Origin: Nocardioidaceae bacterium
Lineage (GTDB): Bacteria; Actinomycetota; Actinomycetes; Propionibacteriales; Nocardioidaceae
Direction: 5' to 3'
Assembly (NCBI GenBank): GCA_029266455.1
Contig: JAQSWV010000037.1
Coordinates: 1 to 44,749 of the forward strand
DNA: 44,749 bases
In this document: positions 36,480-44,749 of the stretch, piece after piece
Layout of the letters: the number at the start of each line of letters is the position of its first letter
Numbering within the stretch: the stretch's first letter is position 1
The notes under the pieces: generated by a model
What the model was told of the DNA's origin: nothing
Database searches by the model: none
Seen by the model: the letters and a program-made list of their open reading frames with translations, nothing else
Program-made: the position numbers and the translations under genes

Positions 36480-37619
36480 TCAGGCCGAGGCCACCACACC
36501 CGGCCCGGGCAGGGCCTCGTCGTAGACGTCGAGGACCTGCTGGGCGACCACCGACCAGTCGAAGCGGCGCACGTGCCGTGCGGCCCGCACGACGACGCCG
36601 CCCCGCCGGACGGGGTCGACGAGCAGGGACAGGACGGTGTCGTGCAGCGCATCGGCATCGCCGGTGGGGAACAGCGCACCCGCCCGGCCACCGTCCAGCA
36701 TGGACACGAAGGCCGGCAGGTCGCTGGCGGCGACGGCAGCGCCCGCCGCCATCGCCTCCGCGAGCACGATCCCGAAGCTCTCACCCCCGGTGTGCGGCGC
36801 GACGTAGACGTCTGCCTGTGCCAGCAGCCTGGCCCGGGTGACGTCATCGACCGACCCGTGGACGACGACTCGCCGGGCACACTCCGCCGACATCGAGCGG
36901 GCGATCCGGTCGCGCACCCGGTCGGCGTCACCATGGCCGGCCACCACCAGCCGCAGGTCGGGGCACTCGGACAGCAGGGCGGGCGCCGCGGCGAGCAGGA
37001 CGTCGAGTCCCTTGCGCGTCTCGTCGGTACGGCCCAGGAACAGCAGAGTGCGCGCGGCCCCGTAGACGGGGGACGTACCGGTGGAGGAAAAGCGGTCGAC
37101 CCAGAGGCCGTTCGGGATCACCCGGGCCGTCCCCGGCAGATGCAGGCGCATCGTCTCCTCCGCCTGCGGCGACACCGCGATCCTGGCCGCGATGCGCTGG
37201 AGGCCCGGGCGCAGGACACCGCCTGCGGCGGCCATCACGCGGGAGCGGTTGCCGTCCATGGCGGTGTGGAAGGTCGCCACGGTGGGCACGTCAGCGGTCC
37301 AGGCCGCGAGCAGGGACAGGCTGGGGGCGGTCGGCTCGTGCACGTGCAGGAGGTCGAAGCGGCCCGCTTCCAGCCAGCGGCGGACGCGGGCGAGCGAGCG
37401 CGGCCCGAACGACAGCCGCGCCACGGACCCGTTGTACGGCACGGCGACCGCGCGACCGGCCGGCACCACGTACGGGGGCAGCACCATCTCTCTGGCCGCG
37501 GGTGCGAGCACCGAGGCGTCGTGGCCGAGACCGGTCAGCGCCTCGGCCAGCTCGCACACGTGGTTCTGCACCCCGCCCGCCACGTCGAGCGAGTAGGGAC
37601 ACACCAGCCCGATCCTCAT
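36480..37619 (-). CDS. pimA: phosphatidylinositol alpha-mannosyltransferase, GT4 family (PimA-like)
   Basis: First mannosyl transfer from GDP-mannose to phosphatidylinositol at the inner face of the membrane, starting PIM/LM synthesis. The protein has 379 residues. The N-terminal Rossmann domain has CPYSLDVAGGVQNHV with the GGVQ loop and VATFHTAMDGNRSR. The C-terminal domain has LFLGRTDETRKGLDVLLAA with the Arg and Lys, and GGESFGIVLAEAMAAGAAV with the EX7E motif. It is followed in overlap by the acyltransferase and preceded by pgsA, the PIM gene set, which supports PimA over a generic glycosyltransferase. The ATG overlaps the acyltransferase stop (ATGA). Confidence 0.93.
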   Translation of the reverse strand: MRIGLVCPYSLDVAGGVQNHVCELAEALTGLGHDASVLAPAAREMVLPPYVVPAGRAVAVPYNGSVARLSFGPRSLARVRRWLEAGRFDLLHVHEPTAPSLSLLAAWTADVPTVATFHTAMDGNRSRVMAAAGGVLRPGLQRIAARIAVSPQAEETMRLHLPGTARVIPNGLWVDRFSSTGTSPVYGAARTLLFLGRTDETRKGLDVLLAAAPALLSECPDLRLVVAGHGDADRVRDRIARSMSAECARRVVVHGSVDDVTRARLLAQADVYVAPHTGGESFGIVLAEAMAAGAAVAASDLPAFVSMLDGGRAGALFPTGDADALHDTVLSLLVDPVRRGGVVVRAARHVRRFDWSVVAQQVLDVYDEALPGPGVVASA

Positions 37620-38539
37620 CGCACCGACTCCGCGGCCGGCCGCTGGTCGGCCAGGAACAGCGGCGCGAGCATGTGCCAGTCAGCGGGATGCGCCCGGATC
37701 TGGTCGGAGAAGGTGGCGGCGACCTCCGCGGTCATGGCGAGCGCGCCGTCTCGGCCGGCGCGGGCACGAACGATCGGGTGCATCCGCAGGTGCATCCTCC
37801 CGGGACCATGTGCCCGCAGCGGCTCGTAGTCGCAGGTGATCGGCAGCAGCGGTGCGCCCGTCAGCTGGGACAGGCGTGCCGGTCCGACCGGGAGGCTGGC
37901 CGGCTCCCCGAGCAGCTCGACGGTGACGCCCTGGCGGGACAGGTCGCGGTCGGCAAGCAACGGGACGAACCGGCCTTCCCGCACCCGTTCGACCAGACGC
38001 CGAAACGTCATCGCGCCCCCCGAAAGCGGCAGCACCTCCATGCCCAGTGCCGCTCGGTAGGCGAGAAAGTCCTGGTAGAGGCTGTCCGGACGCAGCCGTT
38101 CCGCCACCGTGGTCAGCGGCATGCCGACGGCGCAGGCCCAGGCGCCGGCCAGGTCCCAGTTCCCGGCATGTGGCAGTGCAGCCACCACACCGCGGCCGTC
38201 CGCATGCGCGTCCAGCAGCCGATCGGCATCGTGCAGGACGATCCGGTCCAGGATGTCCGCGCGCGACCACCGCGGCAGCCGGAACGCCTCCACCCAGTAG
38301 CGCAGGTACGAGCGAAGGCCCGCGCGGCTCAGCCGATGCAGCCCGGCGGGGTCGAGGTCGGGCCGTGCCCGCCGGAGGTTGCGCTCCAGCTGCGACACGC
38401 GTACCCCCTGCCGCCGCCAGACCTGGTCGGCGGCCGCGTCTGCGGCCCGCAGCGCCGCACGCTCGGGCACCCGCGCCCCGAACCGCCAGCCGAGCCGGTA
38501 CGCGGCGGCGGTCGCGCGCTCACCGGGCGAGGAGGTCAT
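37616..38539 (-). CDS. phosphatidylinositol mannoside acyltransferase (LpxL/HtrB-like, PatA-like)
   Basis: Transfers an acyl chain to the mannose of PIM1/PIM2. The protein has 307 residues. HX4D is seen as HAGNWDLAGAW at about 123-128. Downstream blocks are LPLSGGAMTFRRLVERVREG, FVPLLADRDLSRQGVTVELL followed by GEPASLPVGPARLS, and DWHMLAPLFLAD near the end. The ATG at 38539 overlaps the pgsA stop (ATGA) and the stop overlaps the pimA ATG. Longer frames upstream run through pgsA. The M. tuberculosis counterpart in the same position is Rv2611c. Specific substrate is inferred from the neighbours. Confidence 0.92.
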   Translation of the reverse strand: MTSSPGERATAAAYRLGWRFGARVPERAALRAADAAADQVWRRQGVRVSQLERNLRRARPDLDPAGLHRLSRAGLRSYLRYWVEAFRLPRWSRADILDRIVLHDADRLLDAHADGRGVVAALPHAGNWDLAGAWACAVGMPLTTVAERLRPDSLYQDFLAYRAALGMEVLPLSGGAMTFRRLVERVREGRFVPLLADRDLSRQGVTVELLGEPASLPVGPARLSQLTGAPLLPITCDYEPLRAHGPGRMHLRMHPIVRARAGRDGALAMTAEVAATFSDQIRAHPADWHMLAPLFLADQRPAAESVR

Positions 38540-39159
38540 CGGTGGTCGGGGGGATCGAGGGCCAGCGCCTGGCGGCGTACGAGCATCGCACGCTGGAACA
38601 CCGTGATCGTGTTGGCGACCGCGAGCGCCCACAGCGTCACCGTCAACAGCAGCGGCAGGTTGAAGAGGTCGGACAGCCCCGTCATCACCAGCACGGCGAC
38701 CAGCCGGTCCGCCCGCTCGGCGATGCCCCCCTTGGCCTGCATGCCCAGGCTCTCGGCGCGGGCCCGGGCGTACGAGGTCACCGAGCCCATGACCAGGCAG
38801 TAGAGCGCCACCGCGGCAAGCACCGGGTCGTCGCCCCCACCGCCGAACCACAGCACCAGGCCGCCGAAGATCGCCCCGTCGCCGATGCGGTCGAGCGTGG
38901 AGTCGAGCCAGGCACCCCACTTCGACGACGCACCGGAGACTCTGGCCATGTGGCCGTCGACGAGGTCGGAGAAGACGAACAGGGTCACGACGACGGTGCC
39001 GAGGAACAGCTGCCCCCGCGGGTAGAAGCCCAGCGACCCGACGCACACACCTGCGGTGCCGACCAGGGTGACCGCGTCGGGGCTGACCCCGAGCCGCAAC
39101 AGTCCGTCCGCGACCGGTGAGAAGAAGCCGGTCCAGAACTGGCGGAAGCGTTCGAGCAT
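38536..39159 (-). CDS. pgsA: CDP-alcohol phosphatidyltransferase (phosphatidylinositol phosphate synthase)
   Basis: Integral membrane enzyme with 207 residues and about six helices. The CDP-alcohol motif is complete: SDLVDGHMARVSGASSKWGA followed by WLDSTLDR, that is D-x2-DG-x2-AR-x8-G-x3-D-x3-D. In actinobacteria this member makes phosphatidylinositol phosphate from CDP-diacylglycerol and inositol phosphate, feeding PimA. The order pgsA-acyltransferase-pimA supports that role over PG phosphate synthesis. ATG start at 39159; the 199 nt upstream are shared with the divergent EF-G-like gene. Confidence 0.93.
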   Translation of the reverse strand: MLERFRQFWTGFFSPVADGLLRLGVSPDAVTLVGTAGVCVGSLGFYPRGQLFLGTVVVTLFVFSDLVDGHMARVSGASSKWGAWLDSTLDRIGDGAIFGGLVLWFGGGGDDPVLAAVALYCLVMGSVTSYARARAESLGMQAKGGIAERADRLVAVLVMTGLSDLFNLPLLLTVTLWALAVANTITVFQRAMLVRRQALALDPPDHR

Positions 39160-39358
39160 GAGGGCGCCGATGGTATCGGCGGGACCGGACCGGCCTCACC
39201 GGCAGAGTCCCCGGGCGGGTCGCGCGGCAGCCGGTGCGCACACCTCGAGGCCGCCCTCTCATGTACCCCGCAACAGGTCTTGTGGGCGTCGTGTCGGGAG
39301 GTGTTGGGTGGGCGGACGACGGCGACGGAGTCGCGCGAACGCTCGGGAGGTCTCTGCC
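39160..39358. promoter_or_regulatory. divergent intergenic region between pgsA and EF-G-like gene
   Basis: These 199 nt separate two divergent starts and must carry promoters in both directions. GGGAGG at 39345-39350 is the ribosome-binding site for the plus-strand gene. I see no convincing -35/-10 pair. Nothing else is recognised. Confidence 0.4.
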
Positions 39359-41560
39359 ATGGCGGAAAGATCAGGGGCCGCTAGAGGCCCCGTACAGGAA
39401 GGGACGGCACCCGTCGCGGACCGTCCCGACGCGGTGCGCAACGTCGTGCTCGTCGGCCCGTCCGGTTCCGGCAAGACGACCCTGCTCGAGCACCTTCTGC
39501 TTGCCACCGGCAGCGTGTCGCGCCCCGGCACGGTGGAGGCGGGCAGCACCGTCAGCGACTACGACGAGGCCGAGGTGAGGCAGCAGCGCTCGGTCGGCAT
39601 CTCGCTGGCCCCCGTGGAGGTCAACGGCGTCAAGGTCAACCTGCTCGACACGCCCGGCTACGCCGACTACGTGGGTGAGCTGCGTGCCGGGCTCCGGGCC
39701 GCCGACTGTGCCCTGTTCGTGGTGTCGGCGGCCGAGCCCCTCGACGGCGCCGCGCGTACGGCGTGGCAGTGCGAGGCAGTCGGCATGCCACGCGCCGTGG
39801 TGCTCACCAAGCTCGACCACCCCCGGGCCGACTACCACGGCACGCTGGCAGCCGTACGCTCCGTGTTCGGGGAGACCGCCGTGCCGCTGTACCTCCCGCT
39901 CGGCTCGGTCGCGGGGGACGCCGGCGACCCTGCTCTGGGCGGCCTGCTGTCGCAGCAGGTCTTCGACTACGCGGGCTGGGCCGACACGCACAGCCGGCGC
40001 GAGCGGACGGCCGACGACGACGAGGCGGTGCTCATCGGGAGCGCGCGCGGTGACCTGATCGAGGCGGTCATCGAGGGATCCGAGGACGAGACGCTGATGG
40101 ACCGGTATCTCGGCGGCGAGGAGATCGACGTCAAGGTGCTCGTCGCCGACCTGGAGACGGCCGTCGCCGGTGCGCGGCTCTTTCCCGTCCTCCCCGGGTG
40201 CACGCACTCGGGCGTGGGCGTCGCCGAGCTGCTGGAGGTGCTCACCCAGGCGTTCCCCGCGCCGGCCGAGCACCCGTTCCCACCGGTCTACACCATCGCC
40301 GGAGCCCGGGTCGAGGACATGGCGTGCGACCCCGACGGGCCCTTGCTCGCCGAGGTCGTGAAGACCACCACCGACCCGTACGTCGGCAGGGTGTCGCTGG
40401 TCCGGGTGTTCTCCGGGACGCTGCGGGCCGACTCGGTCGTGCACGTGTCGGGGCACTCGTCGCAGTTCCGTAGCGGAGCGGGCTCCGGGGCCGAGGAGGT
40501 GCACGAGACCGCGCACGCCGACCACGACGAGGACGAGAAGGTCGGTGCGCTCGCATCTCCCCTGGGCAAGCTGCTGCGGCCGGTGCCGTACTGCGTGGCC
40601 GGGGACATGTGCACCATCGCCAAGCTCACCCGTGCGGAGACCGGCGACACCATCTCCGGCAAGGACCGGCCGCTGCTGATGCAGCCGTGGTCGATGCCCG
40701 ACCCGCTGTTCCCGATCGCGGTCGAGGCGCACGCGAAGGCCGACGAGGACAAGCTCTCCCTCGGCCTCACCCGGCTCTCCGCCGAGGACCCGACGCTGCG
40801 GATCGAGCAGCACCCGGACACCCGCCAGCTCGTGCTCTGGACCATGGGCGAGGCGCACGCCGACGTACTGCTGGAGCGGCTGCGCCAGCGCTACGGGGTG
40901 ACCGTCGACCGCGTCGACGTCCAGGTGTCGCTGCGCGAGACGTTCGGGCGGCCCGGCGCAGGCAAGGGCCGCCACGTCAAGCAGTCGGGAGGGCACGGCC
41001 AGTTCGCCGTCTGCGACATCGAGGTGGAGCCCCTGCCGACCGGTGGTGGGTTCGAGTTCGTCGACAAGGTGGTGGGCGGCTCGGTCCCCCGCCAGTTCAT
41101 CCCCAGCGTCGAGAAGGGCGTGGTCGCGCAGATGCAGCGTGGGGTGGCCACCGGACACCCCATGGTGGACATCCGGGTGACGCTCGTCGACGGCAAGGCG
41201 CACAGCGTCGACTCGTCCGACATGGCGTTCCAGACCGCGGGCGCGCTCGCGCTGCGCGAGGCAGCCCGCGACGCGGAGGTCCTCGTCCTCGAGCCGGTCG
41301 ACACCGTCGACGTGCTGATCGACGACGACTACGTCGGCGCGGTGATGGGCGACCTGTCATCCCGCCGCGCCCGGGTGCTGGGCACAGAGGCCGCTCCGGG
41401 CGGGCGGACCGTCGTCCACGCCGAGGTGCCCGGCCTCGAGCTCCTGCGGTACGCGGTCGACCTGCGCTCGCTGAGCCACGGCACCGGCTCCTTCACCCGC
41501 CGGTTCGCCCGGTACGAGGCACTTCCCAGCCACCTCGCCGCCAAGCTCGCCGACCCCTAG
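39359..41560 (+). CDS. EF-G-like translational GTPase (EF-G2 type)
   Basis: A protein of 733 residues with the EF-G domain order I-V. The G1 loop is GPSGSGKTT (about 34-42) instead of the AHIDAGKTT of true EF-G, switch II is DTPGYADY, and the base-recognition motif is TKLD. Residues 370-400 contain an Asp/Glu/His-rich insertion (EEVHETAHADHDEDEKVG). Domain III has SLGLTRLSAEDPTLRIEQHP and MGEAHADVLLERLRQRYGV; domain IV has QSGGHGQFAVCDIEVEPL and GVATGHPMVDIRVTLVDGKA; domain V ends SHGTGSFTRRFARYEALPSH. It is a paralogue of EF-G, and its role is not established. Ribosome-binding site GGGAGG. The stop lies 11 nt before repeat array 3. Confidence 0.92.
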   Translation: MAERSGAARGPVQEGTAPVADRPDAVRNVVLVGPSGSGKTTLLEHLLLATGSVSRPGTVEAGSTVSDYDEAEVRQQRSVGISLAPVEVNGVKVNLLDTPGYADYVGELRAGLRAADCALFVVSAAEPLDGAARTAWQCEAVGMPRAVVLTKLDHPRADYHGTLAAVRSVFGETAVPLYLPLGSVAGDAGDPALGGLLSQQVFDYAGWADTHSRRERTADDDEAVLIGSARGDLIEAVIEGSEDETLMDRYLGGEEIDVKVLVADLETAVAGARLFPVLPGCTHSGVGVAELLEVLTQAFPAPAEHPFPPVYTIAGARVEDMACDPDGPLLAEVVKTTTDPYVGRVSLVRVFSGTLRADSVVHVSGHSSQFRSGAGSGAEEVHETAHADHDEDEKVGALASPLGKLLRPVPYCVAGDMCTIAKLTRAETGDTISGKDRPLLMQPWSMPDPLFPIAVEAHAKADEDKLSLGLTRLSAEDPTLRIEQHPDTRQLVLWTMGEAHADVLLERLRQRYGVTVDRVDVQVSLRETFGRPGAGKGRHVKQSGGHGQFAVCDIEVEPLPTGGGFEFVDKVVGGSVPRQFIPSVEKGVVAQMQRGVATGHPMVDIRVTLVDGKAHSVDSSDMAFQTAGALALREAARDAEVLVLEPVDTVDVLIDDDYVGAVMGDLSSRRARVLGTEAAPGGRTVVHAEVPGLELLRYAVDLRSLSHGTGSFTRRFARYEALPSHLAAKLADP

Positions 41561-41571
41561 CACCTAGCCCG

Positions 41572-41659
41572 CGATCCGCGGCTCGCGGTTGCACGATCAG
41601 CGGCCCGTGGTTGCACCATCAGCGGCCCGTGGTTGCACCATCAGCGGCCCGTGGTTGTC
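41572..41659 (+). repeat. 22-nt repeat array 3 (4 units, forward)
   Basis: Four contiguous 22-nt units at 41572, 41594, 41616 and 41638. Units begin CGATCCGCGGC or C(G/C)ATCAGCGGC and end GGTTGCA (last one GGTTGTC). They are the same element as arrays 1 and 2, about 18 kb away. The array begins 11 nt after the stop of the EF-G-like gene. Confidence 0.93.
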
Positions 41660-41788
41660 TCGCAGCCCCTCGCTGCACGGACGATGTGGTGACGCGTGCC
41701 TCGGGCTTCGGCGGAACCAGTCGCGATTTGCACGGTGGAAGCCCAACCTGTTCGAAGGTGGCGTCCGGCGGACCCTGACTGGCGGCCG
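41660..41788. other. 129-nt core between inverted repeat arrays
   Basis: There is no plausible gene here: short frames on both strands run through the repeats and show no family features. The segment is somewhat less GC-rich in the middle. It contains GTTCGAAG but no tRNA arms. It occupies the place that the nuclease-like gene occupies at 22829-23796 between the other array pair. Confidence 0.6.
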
Positions 41789-41920
41789 ATCACCGCAAGC
41801 CGCTGACCGGCTAACCGCGAGCCGCTGATCGCGGAACCACAAGCCGCTGATGGCGGAACATCAAGCCGCGGATCGCGCAACCACGAGCCGCGGATCGCGC
41901 AAGCACGGACCGCGGACCGC
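41789..41920 (-). repeat. 22-nt repeat array 4 (6 units, reverse)
   Basis: Six contiguous 22-nt units at 41789, 41811, 41833, 41855, 41877 and 41899, inverted relative to array 3. In plus-strand reading the units follow NNAACCACRAGCCGCKGAT. The outermost unit (41899) is the most degenerate. The array ends 15 nt before the HIT gene stop. Confidence 0.92.
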
Positions 41921-41935
41921 GGGTGGCCGGGCTGG

Positions 41936-42454
41936 CTATGAGCCGGAGGGCCAGGCGGTGTGGAGCAGGTCGCGGGTGTCGGCGAGAAGCTGCGGCAGCA
42001 GCTTGGTCTCGCCGACGATCGTGATGAAGTTGGCGTCGCCGGACCAGCGGGGCACGACGTGCTGGTGCAGATGGTCCGACAACGACCCCCCGGCGACACC
42101 GCCGAGGTTGAGCCCGATGTTGAACCCGTGCGGCTCCGAGACCCTCCGCAGGGTGCGCAGGGCCTGCTGGGTGAGCAGCGCGACATCGGCCGCCTCCTCG
42201 AGCGTCAGATCCTCGTACTCCGCGACATGCCGGTACGGCAACACCATCAGGTGGCCCGGGTTGTACGGATGCAGGTTCAGCACCGCATACGCAACCGCAC
42301 CGCGCGCCACGACCAGGCTGTCGGCAGAGTCCTCGGCCGGGATGCGGCAGAACGGGCACTCGTCACCCGGCTCGGACGCGCTCGGATCGTCGCCGGTCAC
42401 GTAGGCCATCCGGTGTGGCGCCCAGAGCCGTTGCAGCAGATCCCCAGCCGTCAC
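41936..42454 (-). CDS. HIT domain protein (Ap4A phosphorylase/hydrolase-like)
   Basis: Nucleotide phosphorylase or hydrolase of the histidine-triad superfamily. The protein has 172 residues. ECPFCRIPAEDSADSLVVAR with CxxC, LNLHPYNPGHLMVLPYRHVA, and the triad SDHLHQHVVPRWSGDANFIT. The M. tuberculosis gene in this position (Rv2613c) is an Ap4A phosphorylase, which makes the same role likely. I chose GTG 42454 because GAGG lies 8 nt upstream and the family N-terminus fits; the frame stays open further upstream into thrS. It lies 25 nt after thrS. Confidence 0.92.
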   Translation of the reverse strand: MTAGDLLQRLWAPHRMAYVTGDDPSASEPGDECPFCRIPAEDSADSLVVARGAVAYAVLNLHPYNPGHLMVLPYRHVAEYEDLTLEEAADVALLTQQALRTLRRVSEPHGFNIGLNLGGVAGGSLSDHLHQHVVPRWSGDANFITIVGETKLLPQLLADTRDLLHTAWPSGS

Positions 42455-42479
42455 CGTGCGGACCTCATTGCCCTCGACC

Positions 42480-44453
42480 TCATCGCGGCAGCCGCTCTCC
42501 CACGGCCCGCACGATCCTCGCCACCGCCTCGTCGACCGGCACGCCGTTGTCCTGCTCGCCGTCGAGATAGCGGAAGGACACCGCATCTCCCTCGACGTCA
42601 CGGTCGCCGGCGATCAGCATGTACGGCACCTTCTGCGTCTGCGCCGTGCGGATCTTCTTCTGCATCCGGTCGTCGGAGTCGTCCACCTCCACGCGCACCC
42701 CCTCCGCGCGCAGCCGGGCCGCCACCGCCCGAAGGTGCTCGCCGTGCCGGTCCGCGATCGGGATGCCCACGGCCTGCACCGGCGCCAGCCACGGCGGGAA
42801 CGCGCCCGCATAGTGCTCGGTCAGCACCCCGATGAACCGCTCGATCGAGCCGAACAGGGCGCGGTGAATCATCACCGGTCGCCGGCGGGAGCCGTCGGCG
42901 GCGGTGTACTCCAGCTCGAACCGCTCCGGCAGGTTGAAGTCGAGCTGGATCGTCGACATCTGCCAGGTGCGGCCGATGGCATCGCGGGCCTGGACCGAGA
43001 TCTTCGGCCCGTAGAAGGCCGCTCCGCCGGGGTCGGGGACCAGCTCGAGCCCGGACGCGGTCGCCACCTCGCGGAGCGTCTCGGTCGCCTCGTCCCAGGC
43101 GGAATCGACGCCGACGTACTTGTCCGGGTTCTGGGTGGACAGCTCGAGATAGAAGTCGTCGAGCCCGTAGTCACGCAGCAGGTCGAGCACGAACTCGAGC
43201 ACGGTGGTCAGCTCGGCATGCATCTGCTCACGGGTGCAGTAGATGTGCGCGTCGTCCTGGGTCATGCCGCGCACCCGGGTCAACCCGTGCACGACGCCGG
43301 ACTTCTCGTAGCGATACACCGACCCGAATTCGAACAACCGCAGCGGCAGCTCGCGGTAGGACCGCCCACGCGAGCGGAAGATGAGGTTGTGCATCGGGCA
43401 GTTCATCGGCTTGAGGTAGTAGTCGATGTCCGCGTCGACGCTCATCGGCGGGTACATCCCGTCGGCGAACCAGTCGAGGTGTCCCGAGATCTCGAACAGC
43501 CGCCCCTTGGTGATGTGCGGGGTGAAGACGAACTCGTAGCCCGACTCCCGGTGGCGCAGGCGCGAGTAGTCCTCCATCACGGTGCGCAGCACTCCACCCT
43601 TGGGGTGGAACACCGCCAGCCCGGACCCGATCTCGTCGGGGAAGCTGAACAGGTCGAGGTCGATGCCCAGCCGGCGGTGGTCCCGCCGGTGTGCCTCCTC
43701 CAGCCGGTGCAGGTGCGCGTCGAGCGCCTGCTTCGACTCCCACGCCGTGCCGTAGATCCGCTGCAGCTGGCGGTTCTCCTCGCTTCCCCGCCAGTACGCC
43801 GCCGCCGTACGCATCAGGGCGAAGGCCGGGATGCGCTTGGTGGTGGGCAGATGCGGCCCGCGACACAGGTCCTTCCAGGCGACCGCACCGTCGCGCCGCA
43901 CGTTGTCGTAGATGGTCAGCTCTCCGGCACCCACCTCGACCGCGGAGCCGTCGTCCTCGCTGGAGCCGCCCTTGAGCCCGATCAGCTCGAGCTTGTACGG
44001 CTCCGCGGCCAGCTCGTCGCGCGCCTCGGTGTCGCTGACCACCCGGCGGTCGAACCGCTGACCCTCCTTGATGATCTTGCGCATCCGTGACTCGATGCGG
44101 TCGACGTCGTCGGGCTTGAAGGGCTCGGGGACGTCGAAGTCGTAGTAGAAGCCGTCGACGATCGGCGGACCGATGCCCAGCCGTGCGTCCGGGAACAGGT
44201 CCTGCACGGCCTGGGCCAGCACGTGTGCGGTCGAGTGCCGCAGGATGTCGCGGCCGTCGGCGGAGTCGATGCGTACGGCCTCGACCAGCTCGCCGCCGGA
44301 CACCTCGTACGACAGGTCGCGCAGGTGCCCGTCGACCCGGGCGGCGACCACCGCGGGATCGTCGGCGAACAGCTCCCACGCCTTGGTGCCCTTCGTCACC
44401 GTGCGCGCAGCGGACTCGTCCGCGGACACGACAGAAACGGTGATGTCAGGCAC
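42480..44453 (-). CDS. thrS: threonyl-tRNA synthetase
   Basis: Class II synthetase with 657 residues. An N-terminal TGS domain (1-60, [20 protein letters not shown]) is followed by the editing domain with [20 protein letters not shown] (HxxxH) and by the catalytic core with [20 protein letters not shown], the motif 2 region [20 protein letters not shown] followed by [11 protein letters not shown], and motif 3 [20 protein letters not shown]. The anticodon domain starts at about 555 ([20 protein letters not shown]). GTG start with GGAGGAG upstream. A perfect TATAAT on the minus strand at 44601-44606 suggests a leader of roughly 140 nt. Confidence 0.97.
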   Translation of the reverse strand: MPDITVSVVSADESAARTVTKGTKAWELFADDPAVVAARVDGHLRDLSYEVSGGELVEAVRIDSADGRDILRHSTAHVLAQAVQDLFPDARLGIGPPIVDGFYYDFDVPEPFKPDDVDRIESRMRKIIKEGQRFDRRVVSDTEARDELAAEPYKLELIGLKGGSSEDDGSAVEVGAGELTIYDNVRRDGAVAWKDLCRGPHLPTTKRIPAFALMRTAAAYWRGSEENRQLQRIYGTAWESKQALDAHLHRLEEAHRRDHRRLGIDLDLFSFPDEIGSGLAVFHPKGGVLRTVMEDYSRLRHRESGYEFVFTPHITKGRLFEISGHLDWFADGMYPPMSVDADIDYYLKPMNCPMHNLIFRSRGRSYRELPLRLFEFGSVYRYEKSGVVHGLTRVRGMTQDDAHIYCTREQMHAELTTVLEFVLDLLRDYGLDDFYLELSTQNPDKYVGVDSAWDEATETLREVATASGLELVPDPGGAAFYGPKISVQARDAIGRTWQMSTIQLDFNLPERFELEYTAADGSRRRPVMIHRALFGSIERFIGVLTEHYAGAFPPWLAPVQAVGIPIADRHGEHLRAVAARLRAEGVRVEVDDSDDRMQKKIRTAQTQKVPYMLIAGDRDVEGDAVSFRYLDGEQDNGVPVDEAVARIVRAVGERLPR

Positions 44454-44596
44454 GGGGGCTCCTCCGAGACGTGCCGGGCGGCCCGGCCGACCCGATCGTA
44501 TCCGGGGCCGAGGTGGTGCTCGTAGGCAGTTTCCGCCTCGGGCTTTGCACGCGCGGGGAGGCGCGCCACGCCGACATCGCGGGAGCTCATACTTAC

Positions 44597-44611
44597 GGTC
44601 ATTATATGACC
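44597..44611 (-). promoter_or_regulatory. probable thrS promoter -10 inside an inverted repeat
   Basis: On the minus strand a perfect TATAAT (44601-44606) lies inside the palindrome GGTCAT-N3-ATGACC (44597-44611), in the most A/T-rich stretch of the window. A TTGTCA lies only 13 nt upstream, too close for a standard -35. The palindrome over the -10 could be an operator. I see no T-box stem pattern in the roughly 140-nt leader. Confidence 0.5.
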
Positions 44612-44749
44612 ACAGTGAGTGACAACAGCCCTGGTCCTGAGTTTAGGTGTGTAGGCAGCGCAAGCACCACGCCCTGTCGGGAAACCGCCTAGCACCCTGC
44701 GGTGGTGTCGGCTCGGTGTCACCGCCGGAACCGAAGGTGGACCGGCACT
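44612..44749. other. window end upstream of thrS, no gene recognised
   Basis: The stretch has short frames on both strands with no recognisable family, no tRNA arms and no repeat. It is less GC-rich up to about 44690. It is probably upstream regulatory sequence or the edge of the next gene. Confidence 0.4.

Noticed and set aside
41740-41765. tRNA-like GTTCGAA in the core between arrays
   Set aside because: No acceptor, D or anticodon stems can be formed around it.
44454-44596. T-box or other riboswitch before thrS
   Set aside because: No T-box consensus stretch or terminator/antiterminator pair was seen in the short leader.

Overview
The window is a very GC-rich chromosomal segment from an actinobacterium. 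The gene order closely follows the conserved actinobacterial block known from Mycobacterium tuberculosis (aroB-aroK-aroC ... aroE-mltG-ruvX-alaS ... rarA ... aspS-hisS ... relA-apt-secF-secD-yajC-ruvB-ruvA-ruvC-yebC-pdxT-pdxS-pimA-acyltransferase-pgsA-HIT-thrS). PimA, a PatA-like acyltransferase and a phosphatidylinositol-phosphate-synthase-type PgsA are actinobacterial hallmarks. A family such as Nocardioidaceae is my guess and is not proven by the sequence.

Layout. 1-5.4 kb (minus strand): end of a shikimate operon (aroE, prepilin peptidase, aroC, aroK, aroB cut by the window edge), preceded by mltG, ruvX and alaS (5.4-8.7 kb), two small membrane-anchored proteins and rarA (8.7-11 kb). 11-16.8 kb: an oligopeptide-type ABC transporter operon oppA-B-C-D-F; the last ATPase gene is broken, lacking its Walker A segment. 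17-20.9 kb: aspS, hisS and a metallo-hydrolase. 21-23.8 kb: a plus-strand island with a small membrane protein, a DUF349 protein and a probable AbiEi/PD-(D/E)XK nuclease-like gene. 23.9-33 kb (minus): relA, apt, secF, secD, yajC and ruvB-A-C. 33.4-39.2 kb (minus): yebC, pdxT, an unknown protein, pdxS, pimA, an acyltransferase and pgsA. 39.4-41.6 kb (plus): an EF-G-like GTPase. 41.9-44.5 kb (minus): a HIT protein and thrS. Most neighbouring genes overlap by ATGA or GTGA, so translation is heavily coupled. I found no tRNA, rRNA, insertion sequence or CRISPR.

The most unusual material lies between genes. First, a 22-nt unit is repeated in four tandem arrays at two junctions between convergent genes. 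At each junction the two arrays are inverted relative to each other: 3+3 units bracket the nuclease-like gene exactly (22.76-23.86 kb), and 4+6 units bracket a 129-nt apparently non-coding core (41.57-41.92 kb). This looks like a cassette architecture with a filled and an empty site. Second, upstream of ruvC there is a perfect SOS-type palindrome (GAAC-N4-GTTC) followed by ten tandem 16-18-nt repeats, each keeping a GAAC half-site and most resembling a damaged copy of that box. Third, aroC is preceded by an 18-bp hairpin with two embedded 8-bp palindromes.

All functional calls come from reading protein motifs and gene order; no database search was possible.
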